Position numbers and translations under genes: made by a program. Source: Aaosphaeria pasadenensis (Eukaryota > Ascomycota > Dothideomycetes > Pleosporales). From it: a stretch of 64,000 nt of DNA. Positions within the stretch are counted from its first letter, which is position 1. Each line of letters opens with the position of its first letter. Shown here in pieces: positions 1 to 11,081 of the stretch. The stretch covers positions 1-64,000 of the forward strand of contig JAKLMB010000036.1 in NCBI GenBank assembly GCA_022813625.1. Reading direction: 5' to 3'. The notes under the pieces were generated by a model. The model saw only the letters and a list, made by a program, of their open reading frames with translations, searched no databases and had not been told where the DNA came from.

Positions 1-574
1 TGGTGGTGGTGGTGGTGGTTGGTGGTGGGGTGGCCAGCTCACTGATGTGGCCAGCTTACTGATCAAACACGTTAGTTAGTAACTAGTTAGTTACCTCAGT
101 GTCTAGATATTCCATGTTCGGGACCCTAATTCCAGATTCCAGATTCCAAATCATGCCCAATAATAGCGACGGTTTCAGTTTCGTGCAACGGAGCAATGCC
201 TATGAACCCTGAATGAGTTCAGACATCTCCGCGTCTTTTCCGCATCGGCACCATCCGAGCATGCCGTATCGATCGCTGCCGTACGATTACGAGCAGGATG
301 AGCACTAGACTAATTGCGACGGCGCCCTATGATAACGGTGAAGATGGCTTTTGAACGTCAATCGGCATTATTGCCGTTTGCTTATGAAGGACGGCATGTG
401 AAGTATCATTCAACGACAGTAGGTATATATAGGCTGCTCTTTCCGAGCATTGGACCATTATCATCATCATCATCAACATATTCAGTATTCCTCACAGCTA
501 TACCTACTATCTTTGAAGTCCACCTTCCGTCCAATCAAGTAATTGATATCCTGAATCATTTGTATCAATCCAAC
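1..574. promoter_or_regulatory. Upstream region of the DUF1348 gene, with TGG repeat
   Basis: No gene is visible. The window opens with a TGG-type microsatellite (about 1-30). A short tandem of ATTCCAG units lies near 129-150. A TATATATA stretch at 424-431, about 145 bp before the ATG at 575, is a reasonable TATA-box candidate for the gene that follows. Confidence 0.45.
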
Positions 575-1133
575 ATGTCTCTTCCTCCGCCTTTCACGAA
601 AGAAACCGCTCATCTCAAGGTTAAGAAAGCTCAAGATTTGTGGAATACCCAGTAAGACCTCATGGCCTGAAATCTCTTGCACCCGCTAACTTTTAGCAGA
701 GATCCTGCCAGAATTGCACAGGCATACACGCCTGACTCTGTTTGGCGTAACCGTGGATCCTTCCTCTCGGGAACTGCTGCGATTGAGGAATTCTTGACCG
801 CGAAATGGGCAAAGGAAACCAGCTACACGCTTCGTAAGGAGCTCTTCGCCTTTACCGACAACAAGATTGCAGTACAGTTCTGGTACGAATTCCAGGACAA
901 AAATGACGGTATGAAATGGAAGCGTTGTTATGGGCTCGAGGATTGGACCTTTGCAGAGGACGGCAAGATGAAAAAGCGACACATGAGCGGCAACGATATT
1001 ACTATCAACGAGGCCGGTAAGTCATCACCCACTAGCCAGGTCCATGTTCACTATGCTCATTGTATATTTAGATCGATGGTTCAAAGATGGTGTTGATGTC
1101 AACGAGGTACCCCTCAGTGCGTCGCACTGGTAG
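575..1133 (+). CDS. DUF1348 / NTF2-like (SnoaL-fold) family protein
   Basis: Three exons, 575-651, 697-1016 and 1072-1133, give 152 residues. The short length, the WRNR and RKELFAFT-type segments, the YGLEDW segment and the C-terminal SASHW are the hallmarks of the DUF1348 family of small NTF2-fold proteins found in bacteria and fungi. The fold is known; the reaction is not established, so it is named by family only. Introns are 45 and 55 nt. The acceptor of intron 1 could also lie 3 nt downstream (699), which would drop one residue. The start at 575 fits the family length. The gene converges on the dynein light chain gene, with 85 bp between the stops. Confidence 0.88.
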
Positions 1134-1218
1134 GGTCATTGCGGAGAAAAGTACGTTTTCGAAACGGGGTATCATTTGACGCGCTTGTATATATGAAATT
1201 GAAGAGGAAGGCTGGGGC

Positions 1219-1727
1219 TCAGGCCGGAGGAGTGTCGTGTATCACGACGAGAATGTATTTGGAATCTTCGCATGGGATTAGCCTGTGCTTGTCGCTCACT
1301 CTGTCCCATTACATACCTGGTACAATGACAAGCTCATTTTTCTTCGTCCGTAACCTAAGTAGCTTGACTTCATCCTCAGTGTCCAACCCGTCGACCAAGT
1401 CACCAGCTGCTGTCAAAAATGACCAAACCATGCTTGCTACATCCTCCGCATTGTGTATGCCACCCTCTTTCCTCGTGTTGGTGTAATTGTCCGCGCTTGT
1501 CTCGCTCGATGCTGGCAGCGTGCTGTTCGGATTTGCGGATGTACTTTTCGAAATCAGACCCGACGTACGGACAATGGCACCGGTGTCGCGAGCTAGGACG
1601 AGGGTGCTTTGAACCCCAGGTTTTTGACTGAGGCGTGTAAGTAGAGCGAGTGTGTCGTCTGGCTACAATGGCGTTAGCAAAGAACTCTAGCTCGAATAAT
1701 CCAATTACGCACTGTGTTTTGGGCCAT
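1219..1727 (-). CDS. Roadblock/LC7-type dynein light chain
   Basis: Exons on the minus strand are 1727-1709, 1658-1317 and 1265-1219, giving 135 residues. The protein has the roadblock/LC7 pattern: an N-terminal helix (DDTLALLTRL), a GVQSTLVLARDTGAIVRTSG strand-turn, a Ser/Thr/Asn-rich loop, a long helix (VASMVWSFLTAAGDLV) and a C-terminal strand pair ending in ILVVIHD. Such proteins bind the dynein intermediate chain and serve in minus-end microtubule transport. The gene is split so finely (first exon only 19 nt) that no single ORF reveals it. Introns are 50 and 51 nt; intron 1 uses the second of two AG acceptors to keep frame. It shares a 340 bp divergent promoter with IPI1. A Rag-GTPase Ragulator-type roadblock protein is the alternative, but length and C-terminus fit dynein LC better. 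Confidence 0.82.
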
Positions 1728-2067
1728 CGCAGCCAAATGATAACGCGGAGTATTGACAGAGAGGGCGCGCAATTTCACTATCGAGAGGCTCGGAGGTACC
1801 CAGGCTGTTATTAATGTTTGTTGGCACTGGAGTGGATCTGCGGAGCTGGTCTGCCAAGGCGGCAAGTCTAGAACGGATTAGCGTAAGATGATTGAACCAA
1901 AATTTCATCCAGAAACAGATATCAGCTATTTTTCACGAGAAAACACGATTCAGATCAGTATTAGAGTAGACCCCACTGTACGTCTACGCCTGTGTTTCTG
2001 TATGTTCATGTGCCGAGGATAAATCCTACTTCAAGGAAACATTTGGGTCGCGAAACACGCAGACAAG
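1728..2067. promoter_or_regulatory. Divergent promoter between dynein light chain and IPI1
   Basis: A 340 bp region separates the two start codons. I see no clear TATA box or other named element; the pair is probably driven by a shared TATA-less promoter. Confidence 0.4.
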
Positions 2068-3196
2068 ATGGGCTCAAGCGCGAAAAGAAAGAAGGAAAAG
2101 AAACAGGATTTCCAGGTAAAACTTCTAGATCAATTAGATTCCTAGCCTATTTGCTGACCATGAGGGCAGAAAACTAAACTGAAAGTTGGCAAAACGAAGC
2201 CAAAGGCTGCCAATTTCACAGACACAAGCTTTAAAGCCAAATGTAAGATCAGCCCAACGCCATAAATCCTGACGAGTAACCCAACAGTTCGTAGCAATCG
2301 TCTTAACGCAACAATCGATATCTGCAAATGCACCTACTGTCGCTGCACAGTGTGCACATCATCTTGGTCTACTCACGCACAAATCTGATAACCAAAGACG
2401 CGACTCTCTTTCCTATTTGACAACCGCAATTGCGACCAATCTTCCCGGCACTCCGCTTCCCCAACCGGCCTCAGTCATCATTCCCGCAGTCCAAAGATTG
2501 ATCCTGGATGGAACTAACTCCGTCCGCCAGCAGCTTTTGAAGCTCTTGCAAGTTCTTCCAAAGGCAGATATCGCCGGTCACAGCGATCAGCTCCTGCTTC
2601 ATACCCGAGCAGGTATGACGCATCTATCGACGGATATTAGAATATTCGCGCTGGACGTCCTTGAATGGCTGCTTTCGATTGCGGGCGATGAAGTTGTCAG
2701 TTGCGCGGGCGGGTGGGTGAAGATGCTGAAATGTTTCCTTGGCCTCCTGGGCTGGCAGAGCGAGGTCGTCGGCAAGTGGTCTGCGCCGAAATCGTTTGGC
2801 AAGTCTGGAGGTGACGCCAAAGTGCAAGTCAAGCAAATGAACGCATTAAGCTCTTTCCTCAAGGCAGGATTGGTACCATCACAGACAACGCCGCAGGGCT
2901 CGTCAGGGGGACAAAGTTTTCCTCTATGGCAAATTGAGCATCACAAATTGTCCGACCGCTCGAACGCATTCGCACATTTGAATCTATTCGGATCTGCACG
3001 AGACGAGGAAGCTGAGATGTACGAAGATAGGGAAGATAGGCAACGAGTGTTCCACGATCGCGCGAAGGCTGCCGTTACTGTAGGACTCGATATTGCCACC
3101 AAGGGTGGTGGCGAGCTCGGAAGAGCTGCTGCTCAGATGCGGAAAGTTGTACGAGAAGGAATGTCAGATTATCACGGAGAAGAAACAATTGCATAG
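2068..3196 (+). CDS. IPI1: Pre-rRNA-processing protein IPI1 (TEX10 family)
   Basis: Exons 2068-2115, 2170-2242 and 2295-3196 encode 340 residues. The Lys-rich start (MGSSAKRKKEKK), the FTDTSFKAKSIVLTQQSIS block and the following helical repeats are diagnostic for IPI1. In yeast IPI1 works with RIX1 and IPI3 in the Rix1 complex, which acts in the nucleolus/nucleoplasm on ITS2 processing and pre-60S maturation. The acceptor at 2294 was chosen over the AG at 2287 because it restores the conserved KSIVL reading. Introns are 54 and 52 nt. The C-terminus (VREGMSDYHGEETIA) is complete. The gene converges on the DUF262 gene. Confidence 0.9.
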
Positions 3197-3505
3197 GTAC
3201 TTTGCCTTCCAGGAGTCAAGGAGCGTATGGTCGAAATTATTTAATACCCAAATTAGTGCTGAATATATTTATCGAAATTTCTATTTGAACTAATTGACTC
3301 TGGGAAATGCATCGGCATAAGAGGTGACGCTTGCCGCCACCTAAAACCCAAGACTGCTATTGGCCGATGATATGTTGTTGAAGGTATGCAATGAAATGGT
3401 ATATTTGCAGTTCGTAATTCATAAATAGTGTAAGTGACTGGATATGCATGTGAATGCCGTGTCCATAACGCAGTGAGCACCGACTACAGACCAAGAGCCA
3501 CAAGT
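3197..3505. other. Convergent 3' region, IPI1 and DUF262 gene
   Basis: A 309 bp stretch between two stop codons that face each other. It must hold both 3' UTRs and polyadenylation sites. It is AT-rich near 3230-3300 but I see no other feature. Confidence 0.5.
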
Positions 3506-5866
3506 TCACGGCCCTTTTTTGTAAGGATTGAATGTGGCTGGTGCGATTGCTCTCTTCGGTCCAGTGGAAGCAGTTGGAGAATTGGAATTATGTGCGAGCG
3601 GAAGAACTCCCTGCTCTGCAGTATTTGAAGGACGACGGAAAGAGCTTAGAAGATTTTGGCGCTCTTCCTCTATTTCAGTGTCGGAAGTGAGATCAATTAC
3701 ACCGTCTTCAAATGGTTCAAGTGACCAAGAAGGTGGAGGGCGCTTACGCGGTCTTGGAGGGGCTGGCTTTACCGGTTGAGTGTCTTTCACCACGTTTCGC
3801 CTCAGATCCCGGTTTTCTGATGGCTGCATGGCGTTCGGTTTGCTGGGAATATTCGTACTTTGTAGTGCTGGCGAGGAGTACACGTTCGCGTTACTCATTT
3901 GCCCCCCGGCATGGGGGGTAATGGTATTCTGCACTGAGTGATTCGGATACGGTGACGGGAATGAGCTCAGCAAACTCTCAGACGGAATGGGCTCGGAGCT
4001 CCATACCATTGGAGCAGTAGGTGCACGGAAGTCATCTGGCCAAGGGTAACTTTGTTGATGGATCTCCATAGCATTTGGAGTTGGAACCGTGGGCGAGTTT
4101 GGGATAAGTGAAGGTCGAATCGGCGCCGGGTGGGACGCAGGAGTTGGCTTTTTCGGTCCTGATATGACTAGAGTCTGACTTTTGGCCGGAAAGATTGTTC
4201 TGGAGTTTACACTATCCTGTTGATGATCTACTGCTGACCCATTGCACACCCGTGGCCTCTTGCTCTTATGCGAAGTATCGTTGAACGGAGCATCATGACG
4301 GAGTGTTGATGGAGAATTTGCAGTGGGTATTTGTGGTTCAGATATACTGGCACCGCTCTGTAGCATGGTAGGGGAAAAGCTCGGTTCTGGTTTTGTAGCA
4401 CTTTGCAACAATGGCCCCGACACTCTCACCGACCGATCGATAGTAGTTCCATTGATAGCGCCTCGATATTTTTCTAGATTGTCGATGTAATCCCAGATGT
4501 ACCTCCACACCGGCCTGTTCATTCTCAAATCCACAAAATTCTCGCGGAGCTGGTTACGGAGATAACGAATATCGCCCAGAAGTAATCCATTGCTTCTTGT
4601 CTCGGAGTACATCGAGATCAGCACAGTAACGGCCACCAGCTCGATTGGTGCAAAAGTTTGGACACCTTTCAATTTGCGACCAATGTTTGTGAATACATCT
4701 GGATCGTTCTTGATGAGTTCCTTGAACGTGTTGAAGACATTCGCTAGATGTGACTTGAGTCTATCGTCAAGTGCAGCTTTATTATGCAGGAGTTTAGGAA
4801 GGGCGGTATAATTGGTTCGCAGTATTGGGATGCCGTTTGCGTTAGTAGGATGCTCGACCTCGAGAATCTGGCTAAAGCATGAGAGTGCCATTTGGAAGTC
4901 TTTCGCGCGAGAGCGATCTTTGAGAAGTTCAAATATAGTGGGGAAGTCTTGTACGAACAACTTCCCCAACTCTTGCCATGGCCCGCTCTGAGCTCGCATT
5001 TTCTCTGCAGCAGTGAGCTGCATTCCAAGCTGTACCCTTGCAAAAAGATCTTCTTCTTGTTCTGGTGACAGGTCTTTGTATTCGAATGAGCAGAATTCCT
5101 TCGCAAGGAACTCCTTTTGCTGGGTTTCCGATAGAACCTTGCGAGACCTGCCCTCGGGATGCTCACAGAAGAACCTGTAAAGTCAGCAGTGGCTAGTGAG
5201 ATTAGACTCTCCTTCACCTACCATTTGTTTCCTTGATAATCCTGGCAGGGCACAAGACCTTTAACAAACGCGCGGACAGACGAAAGTCTCTGTTTGCCAT
5301 CGACGCAAATCAGAGTCACTGAGTTGGGATCCCCACCTGATGCTTTCCTGTTGAGAATGATAGGCGGGATGTAGAAATTCTCTGCATTATTGATTGTTAG
5401 CACCGAATTTTGAGTTTTTGTTGGCCTTGACCAGGTGATTTTGCCTACCCATCAAAGAGTTGACCAAGTTCGTCATGCGCTCAGCAGTCCATACGACCTC
5501 GCGCTGATATTCGGGATCAATGTCGATTTTTCCCCTTTCAAGCCCATCTGAGTGTAGAAATTAGTTCGTGGCGGTAAGACAATGGGTGCTTGGACGTACC
5601 GATTAGGTATGCCAGACTTCTCATGAAGACTCCTGGCTGAGATAGCTGAGGACGTGACCTATACGCGTTGGCGTCGAACTCGCCAGCAAGATCGCCGCGC
5701 TCGCCCGACTCGTCGACAGCGAAGTCGATAGCGAAGTCCTTGTCGTCATCATCGTCTACCTCTTCTTGTTTGAACAAAGTCTGCATAAATAAGTAAAATG
5801 ATATAGGTCGACGACCGGGTACCAACTCACCTGGCTGGGAGTCAAGTTCATCGCCAACCCTGGCAT
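3506..5866 (-). CDS. DUF262 (GmrSD-N / ParB-like fold) domain protein
   Basis: Five exons on the minus strand (5866-5831, 5780-5600, 5547-5449, 5381-5222, 5174-3506) give 714 residues. An acidic stretch (about residues 18-45) precedes the DUF262 core: a DPEYQREVVW block at 83-92, an N-F-Y-I-P-P-I-I segment, and VDGKQRL at 132-138, the counterpart of the D-G-Q-Q-R motif of bacterial GmrS/BrxU-type proteins. A helical region follows, then about 250 residues of Ser/Pro/Asn-rich, probably disordered tail. The bacterial domain hydrolyses nucleotides and helps nucleases; the fungal function is unknown. The start could also be the Met five residues later. All joins are phase-consistent. The gene is divergent from the methyltransferase at 6567. 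Confidence 0.85.
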
Positions 5867-6566
5867 ACTATTAGCTGCCCACCTGTAGTTAGTTGCAGAA
5901 TATGTAAAGGCGGCTAGGCGCTCTTGGACTAGTAAGTGATTGATCGGCTTAGTCAGCTCCAGAGGGACTGCAGTGTGCAGTGTGCTGGTTCTTTCACAGT
6001 AGTTCTTTACAGTCAAGAGAGGGGGCTAAATAGGCGGCAAAAGGCAAGTAAAGTAATGCGGAGAAGCAAGGAGGAGCAACCCTAATTTAAGAAGGTATCT
6101 ATTGTAAGGAGAAAGTAGGGGCAAACTCTAGTGTTACAGATAACAAAGAATGACAAGGATCTGTCATGCAAGATTTCTAAGCAAAGACTACTTAAACTGT
6201 TGAACAGACTGTAGTATTTCTTTCCTAGTCTATTCTATTCTATGTTTTTCTATTCTATTAGTTATTACTATACTTTTTTTTTTAAAATAAATATAATATA
6301 TAGTTTTACAACATTATAGGTATACTAGTTTTTACTAGTATAGAGTACCTGCTCTGTAAAGCGTTAGTTTCCTATTAAGGCAAGGTATTAGGCTCGTTAC
6401 CGAAAATAGAAAGCGTATGCATCCTTCGTGTTGACATTTTGACGTACAAGACAACATTGCTACTCCTGCGAACTATACACAGACTTTCGCGACCTCGTTT
6501 GATCATTCTGAACGTGGCCCGCACTGAGTAACTATTGGTAACTAGATAAGCGGCCAGATCTACTCA
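5867..6566. promoter_or_regulatory. Divergent intergenic region with AT-rich hairpin
   Basis: This region separates the DUF262 and methyltransferase starts. The centre (about 6200-6345) is strongly AT-rich, with runs of T and A, and contains a perfect 9-bp inverted repeat (6321-6329 and 6334-6342, 4-nt loop). I see no gene. An open frame that runs upstream of the DUF262 start could be 5' UTR. Confidence 0.45.
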
Positions 6567-7424
6567 ATGGGGGACACAACATATACCCAAAGCTGGCATC
6601 CTGCAGTGACAGCCTCACATGCCGCCCGCACCGCGGAAGTAGAAGGCTCATTCGTTTTGCCACATCTGCAACCATCTCATAATATCCTTGACATTGGATG
6701 CGGCCCGGGGACCATCACCTATGGTTTTGCGCCCCACGTTCCCGACGGACGTGTCACTGGCATCGATCTTAATCAAGAGATACTTGACCAAGCCTACAGC
6801 AATCTCTCCAAGCGAGCCCTGCCATTAAGCAATGTTGAATTCAAGATTGGGAATGTCTTGGAGGGGTTGGAATTCGACGATGACAGTTTCGATGTTGTGT
6901 TTTGCAATCAAGTTTTACTGCACACCCCCGATCCTGTTAAGGCTCTCCGAGAGATGAAGAGAGTGTGCAAGCCAGGTGGTTTCGTCGCCTGTCGGGAGTC
7001 CGACTTCCCCTTTCGCTGGTACCCTTATCTGCCTGGGCTGCAGCTGTATGACAGATATATGTATGAGCAAGTCATTGGTGCACTCCCTTCTGTGGCCTCA
7101 AAAGAGCATCCTCAAAACCCACCCCATGCACCAGGTCACAGAGCAGGCATTTTGATCCATGTCTGGGCACGTGAAGCTGGATTCGAAGTACAGAAGATGG
7201 TTAAAGGCGCTGGTGTAGAATTGAAAGCCACAGAAGATGAGAGAAAGAGGCACGCTGAGAATTTGATTGGACGATTTGAAAGAGGAGAACACCGAGAGAA
7301 ATGGAAAAGATTGGGCGCAAGTAACGAAGACATCGATACTGTAATAAGAGACGTGAAAGCCTGGCGAGACGATGTGGATGGATGGTATGCGATTTTGCAG
7401 GGTCAAGTCATTTGTGGTGTCTGA
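6567..7424 (+). CDS. Class I SAM-dependent methyltransferase (UbiE/COQ5-like)
   Basis: A single exon encodes 285 residues. Motif I of the SAM-binding Rossmann fold is ILDIGCGPGT at residues 40-49; the acidic residue at the end of strand 2 lies in the GIDLN segment, and motif post-II/III is seen in FDVVFCNQVLLHTPDP and the KPGG turn. The C-terminal part is helical and basic and carries no second domain. The substrate cannot be told: this family covers small-molecule C-, N- and O-methyltransferases. It has no transit peptide that I can see, so a role in ubiquinone synthesis is unlikely. The start follows directly from the only Met before motif I with normal spacing. Confidence 0.85.
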   Translation: MGDTTYTQSWHPAVTASHAARTAEVEGSFVLPHLQPSHNILDIGCGPGTITYGFAPHVPDGRVTGIDLNQEILDQAYSNLSKRALPLSNVEFKIGNVLEGLEFDDDSFDVVFCNQVLLHTPDPVKALREMKRVCKPGGFVACRESDFPFRWYPYLPGLQLYDRYMYEQVIGALPSVASKEHPQNPPHAPGHRAGILIHVWAREAGFEVQKMVKGAGVELKATEDERKRHAENLIGRFERGEHREKWKRLGASNEDIDTVIRDVKAWRDDVDGWYAILQGQVICGV

Positions 7425-9041
7425 TTTTGTTCCATAGGTAGGGAGTGTTCCACTATGGAGTACATATCTACCTTCGTACTTATCAGGACGAGCGCCAGGA
7501 AAATGTCTACCTAATTGCTATAATCCCTTGGTTGCTAGGGCTGACTTGTCTATTCGGTTGTTGAGCCAAATATTGAGAGAGCTTGGACAACCTTATTTCA
7601 GAGACCTGCACACTGTCGCATGTGGTGCATCTTGAAACGAGACCTGATTCGACTGTTTGCTTTTATTTCTAGGGATTCATGTAGTTTAGTCGAAGTCACT
7701 GTGCTCCACATAACTACAGTAAGCTCACCTATGCACAGAAGACTGCAATGTTAAGATTTAATCTGATAAAGAGTGCAAACTTTATTCCATAGCATATGTC
7801 CCGAAACGAGAGCTGTCATTGCTACATTGCTCTCTGTTCGAATGGCGCGGTGGCTGGTTGCCATCGATAATTCTGAAACGTAGTCCCATTTTTTCTTAAA
7901 AGCAACCATAAGTGGACCCATCTTCCTCGACGCCACTATAAGTATCCCGGTTGCTGGGAAACCTAACAACCTTGTTACAAGTTCGTGAAGATTATTATTA
8001 GCTTTTCACAGAAGTGGTTGTTGGTAATGGATAGAAGTTGCTTTTCTCAATCGATTTGCTAGACATACAGAGGGCAGGTACACCAGGCTGGCCATCTGAT
8101 GGCATCGTGTATTTCTGTACCAGTCCTGGCTATTGAAAAGTATATTGTAGCTGATAAACAATCTGAAGGCCTTGCGAATGTAAATTACATGTACATAAAG
8201 TTGTAGGCAGAGAATACTGGCAGGATGCCAGCTCGACGTGCCGACCTTCTGTACGTGACGGTCCCACGGATCTCGAGATTGACTATCTTTGTATCTGAAG
8301 CATTTGAGTTCGCCGTTCAATGTTACCGCCAAATTGATCCATCCAAGTCAACTCCGATATACGACTTTATTGACCAATGGTTGTCAAGATCAAGTTCAGA
8401 CTTCCGAGGGACAGTGTGCCAAGGTCGAAAGTCCAGGGTTGGTCCACGCACAACCACTCTACCGTGTCGCAAACGAGTCTGGGGTTCTAAAACAAAGTCC
8501 TACTTGAAGTATCCCATGCTCTCACACTAGCGACAGCATCCAGACCGTGAATTGATCTCAGCCAGTCGTATCTTCTACCTTCCTCGGTAACTCTGGTTAT
8601 GCACCAAATCGCCCATTCAGATCTCAATCGCGCATTGACATCGCAAGTTTCCTATGATCCGTACTCGGATGGTTTGATAGCCTTGGCATCAACATCGAGC
8701 AGCAGGCCCCTCGTTCTTCGAAGGTTCTGTGACACGCCACGACGGTTGTACGGCTACCTGAGATGGTTATGACAATTTGGTGGCTTAATTATAGCTCTAC
8801 TTTGTGCCTCGGCTTCGAAGTATGTCAGTAACGAGTTGAGGCTATAAATCGCCTGATCGTCGCCTCCCACATAAACTTCATCTTTGTTCACGGCCATCAA
8901 CAACCTTCAATCACCTTCATTCATTCTCAAACTACTTTGGAGCCGGGTCTCCCCTCGTTACATTTCGTTACAATCGTTCAATTCGACTTTACTTCTAAAC
9001 TAGGCGCATCTCCATTCACTGTTCGATATTTCTCTTTCAAG
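7425..9041. other. Intergenic region upstream of the cutinase gene
   Basis: About 1.6 kb with no gene I can support. Small open frames on both strands lack recognisable domains. A TATAAA box at 8843-8848 lies about 195 bp before the cutinase start and is followed by a pyrimidine-rich leader. One ATCTGATAA GATA-type site is present at 7761-7769. Confidence 0.45.
8843..8848 (+). promoter_or_regulatory. TATA box, cutinase promoter (candidate)
   Basis: A TATAAA hexamer stands about 195 bp before the cutinase ATG, at a normal distance for a fungal promoter with a leader of 100-160 nt. The CT- and CAA-rich sequence after it (8870-8935) fits a transcription start region. Confidence 0.45.
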
Positions 9042-9900
9042 ATGTATATGAACACTCTGATCGCTGCTGCCATCCTTGGTCTTGCTACTGCTTCGCCAGT
9101 TGAAGTACGACAGACCCGTACCTCCTCCAGCGAGTTCTCGGATGGCGGTTGCAGAGACATTCTCTTCGCGTGGGCACGCGGATCCACCGAAGTAGGCAAC
9201 ATGGTATGTACAAATTACCTCACTGAATTTGGACCTATTCACAGAGTGGGACACAGGGAACCGTTGTCGGACCACCCACATCGAATGGATTGAAAGCCAA
9301 TTTCGGGGCTGACAATGTTGCCACCGAAGGCATCGAATATGCTGCAGCACTTGCACCGAACGCGCTCCCTGGAGGCACTGATGCCAAGAGCAAGAAGCTC
9401 ATGCAGGATACCATCAATGCCATGGCTAGCCAGTGTCCGGACTCTACTATCGTCGTTGGTGGATACAGTCAGGGTGCTGCTGTCTGCCACCGTGCCGTTG
9501 AGGAGCTCGATCCTGCTGTCCAGAATCGCATTGCTGGAGTCGTCCTTTACGGCGATACCCAGAAGCAACAGGTAGATTTTACGCTCCTATCATAATCGCA
9601 ACAATCCATTGACTGTCAACACAGGACAACAATCAAATCCCCAACTTCCCAGCCGATAAAGTCGAGATCATTTGCCAGCCTGGAGATGCCGTGTGCCGAG
9701 GAACGCTCACCATTCTCCCAGCTCACCTTACCTATGGTGCTCGGGCTGACGAGGGTGTTGACTTCCTCACGAAGCAGATTCAGGGAGCTCAAGCTAAGAT
9801 CAAAGCACGCAAGGCGGAGCGTGCAGTTGAAGAGGCTGCAGGGATCGCAGACGCACTTGCTGCAAAGATGGCGAAGAAGGCGGTCAAGATCATGGCTTAG
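9042..9900 (+). CDS. Cutinase (secreted serine esterase)
   Basis: Exons 9042-9203, 9257-9571 and 9625-9900 give 250 residues. A signal peptide covers about residues 1-17, and the maturation end EVRQ suggests Kex2-like trimming. The fold is that of fungal cutinases: FAWARGSTEVGNMG near the N-terminus, catalytic Ser125 in GYSQG, Asp180 in the QPGDAVC segment, and His193 in the PAHLTYG segment. The enzyme hydrolyses the ester bonds of plant cutin and other short acyl esters outside the cell. Unusually, after the catalytic domain there is an about 45-residue Ala/Lys-rich tail (from about residue 205) that looks like an amphipathic helix. Introns are 53 nt each. The start at 9042 is chosen because it leads straight into the signal peptide. 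Confidence 0.93.
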
Positions 9901-11081
9901 ATGAAACAAGAATTTTGGTGGTGACCCAAGTGTGAGGATTCAATGGTTTTGTAGCTAAACATTTTTATACGCATTACAAATGGCATCGACAGGTTCGAGG
10001 AACTCTTCTGATGGGTTTGATTTTGACCTTCCCACTAATGTAGTTGACATCTGCCATAGATGATTAAACTTCTGTTGTTGAGCGCCACCGACTCACAGGG
10101 CTGAAGGGTTGGTATCTGACTTTCGTGGTGATGTCAAGTTGCTATTTTGAGACGCTGCAGATCAGAAACAGATCGCGCTAATGTTTGGTGCCGGCTCCTG
10201 AATTGAAACACATGGTGCTACATGTTGACCGTTGCGCATATTGGTACGGGCTTTGGTACCTCGTACAATGAACACTAAACCACAGACTCGTTTCAACATC
10301 AAGTTTGAAGAGTCACGAGATATATATACACAGTACGGAGTAGGTACGGCGTTCTGATAGTGATATTTTACTTCAAGGTCAAAGGTCTAACGCGTTGCAA
10401 TCTCGTTCTCATCCAAACGTCCAAATGTTAAAAGGTTATGAACTAAGAAGGTGCATCGCGAACTATTGGGTTCGCATGCTTCCGTCGCCAAATGTCGACA
10501 TCAAATGGAGAGTTGGTCTATCTATTGAGGGCTCGTAACTATGCGGCCATACGAGTGAATTTCAGAGTACAACATGCAGTAGCTTGTACATCTCTTTCAT
10601 TCTTTACCACAATCGCCAACTGATAGGCAGTGACATTACTAGGTACCGATGAAATGAGGTGTTGCGTCCATTCAATAATTTATCATGCCTCAGCGAAGGT
10701 TAGATTGCCCTGGGCTATTCTTCACTGCATCTCCAATCTGTAGGTCTCAGCCCCGATCACACATTTGCATGCGTTCCAATCCACACGTGACTAGTTACCA
10801 GTTCCAGGCCCGCAGCGTCGTCATCTCGCGTTTTCCCAAGATCGAGAAATGGTTGGATCTGATGGGAATATGGTGAATTGGCCCTCTCACCCTTCAACCT
10901 CATCCTGCCCCGCACTAACCCGCTTGGCTCAGTTTTAGCCCCCACTATATAGTTACTACCATGGATTCCGATTCGTCACTTGGTTCTCTACGTCACTGGT
11001 CACGCCTGGACGTTCTCTCGTCATACATACATAGGTACATACCATAAACGTCCATATATATAATACCCTCTTGCTCCCATC
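9901..11081. other. Intergenic region, no gene seen
   Basis: About 1.2 kb without a supportable gene. It contains the cutinase 3' end and the leader of the next gene; a TATATATAA stretch at about 11054-11062 is only about 20-28 bp from the ATG, too close for a normal TATA box. Confidence 0.4.

Noticed and set aside
8599..8772. 57-codon plus-strand frame before the cutinase gene
   Set aside because: Short, no domain, overlaps the promoter region; probably chance.
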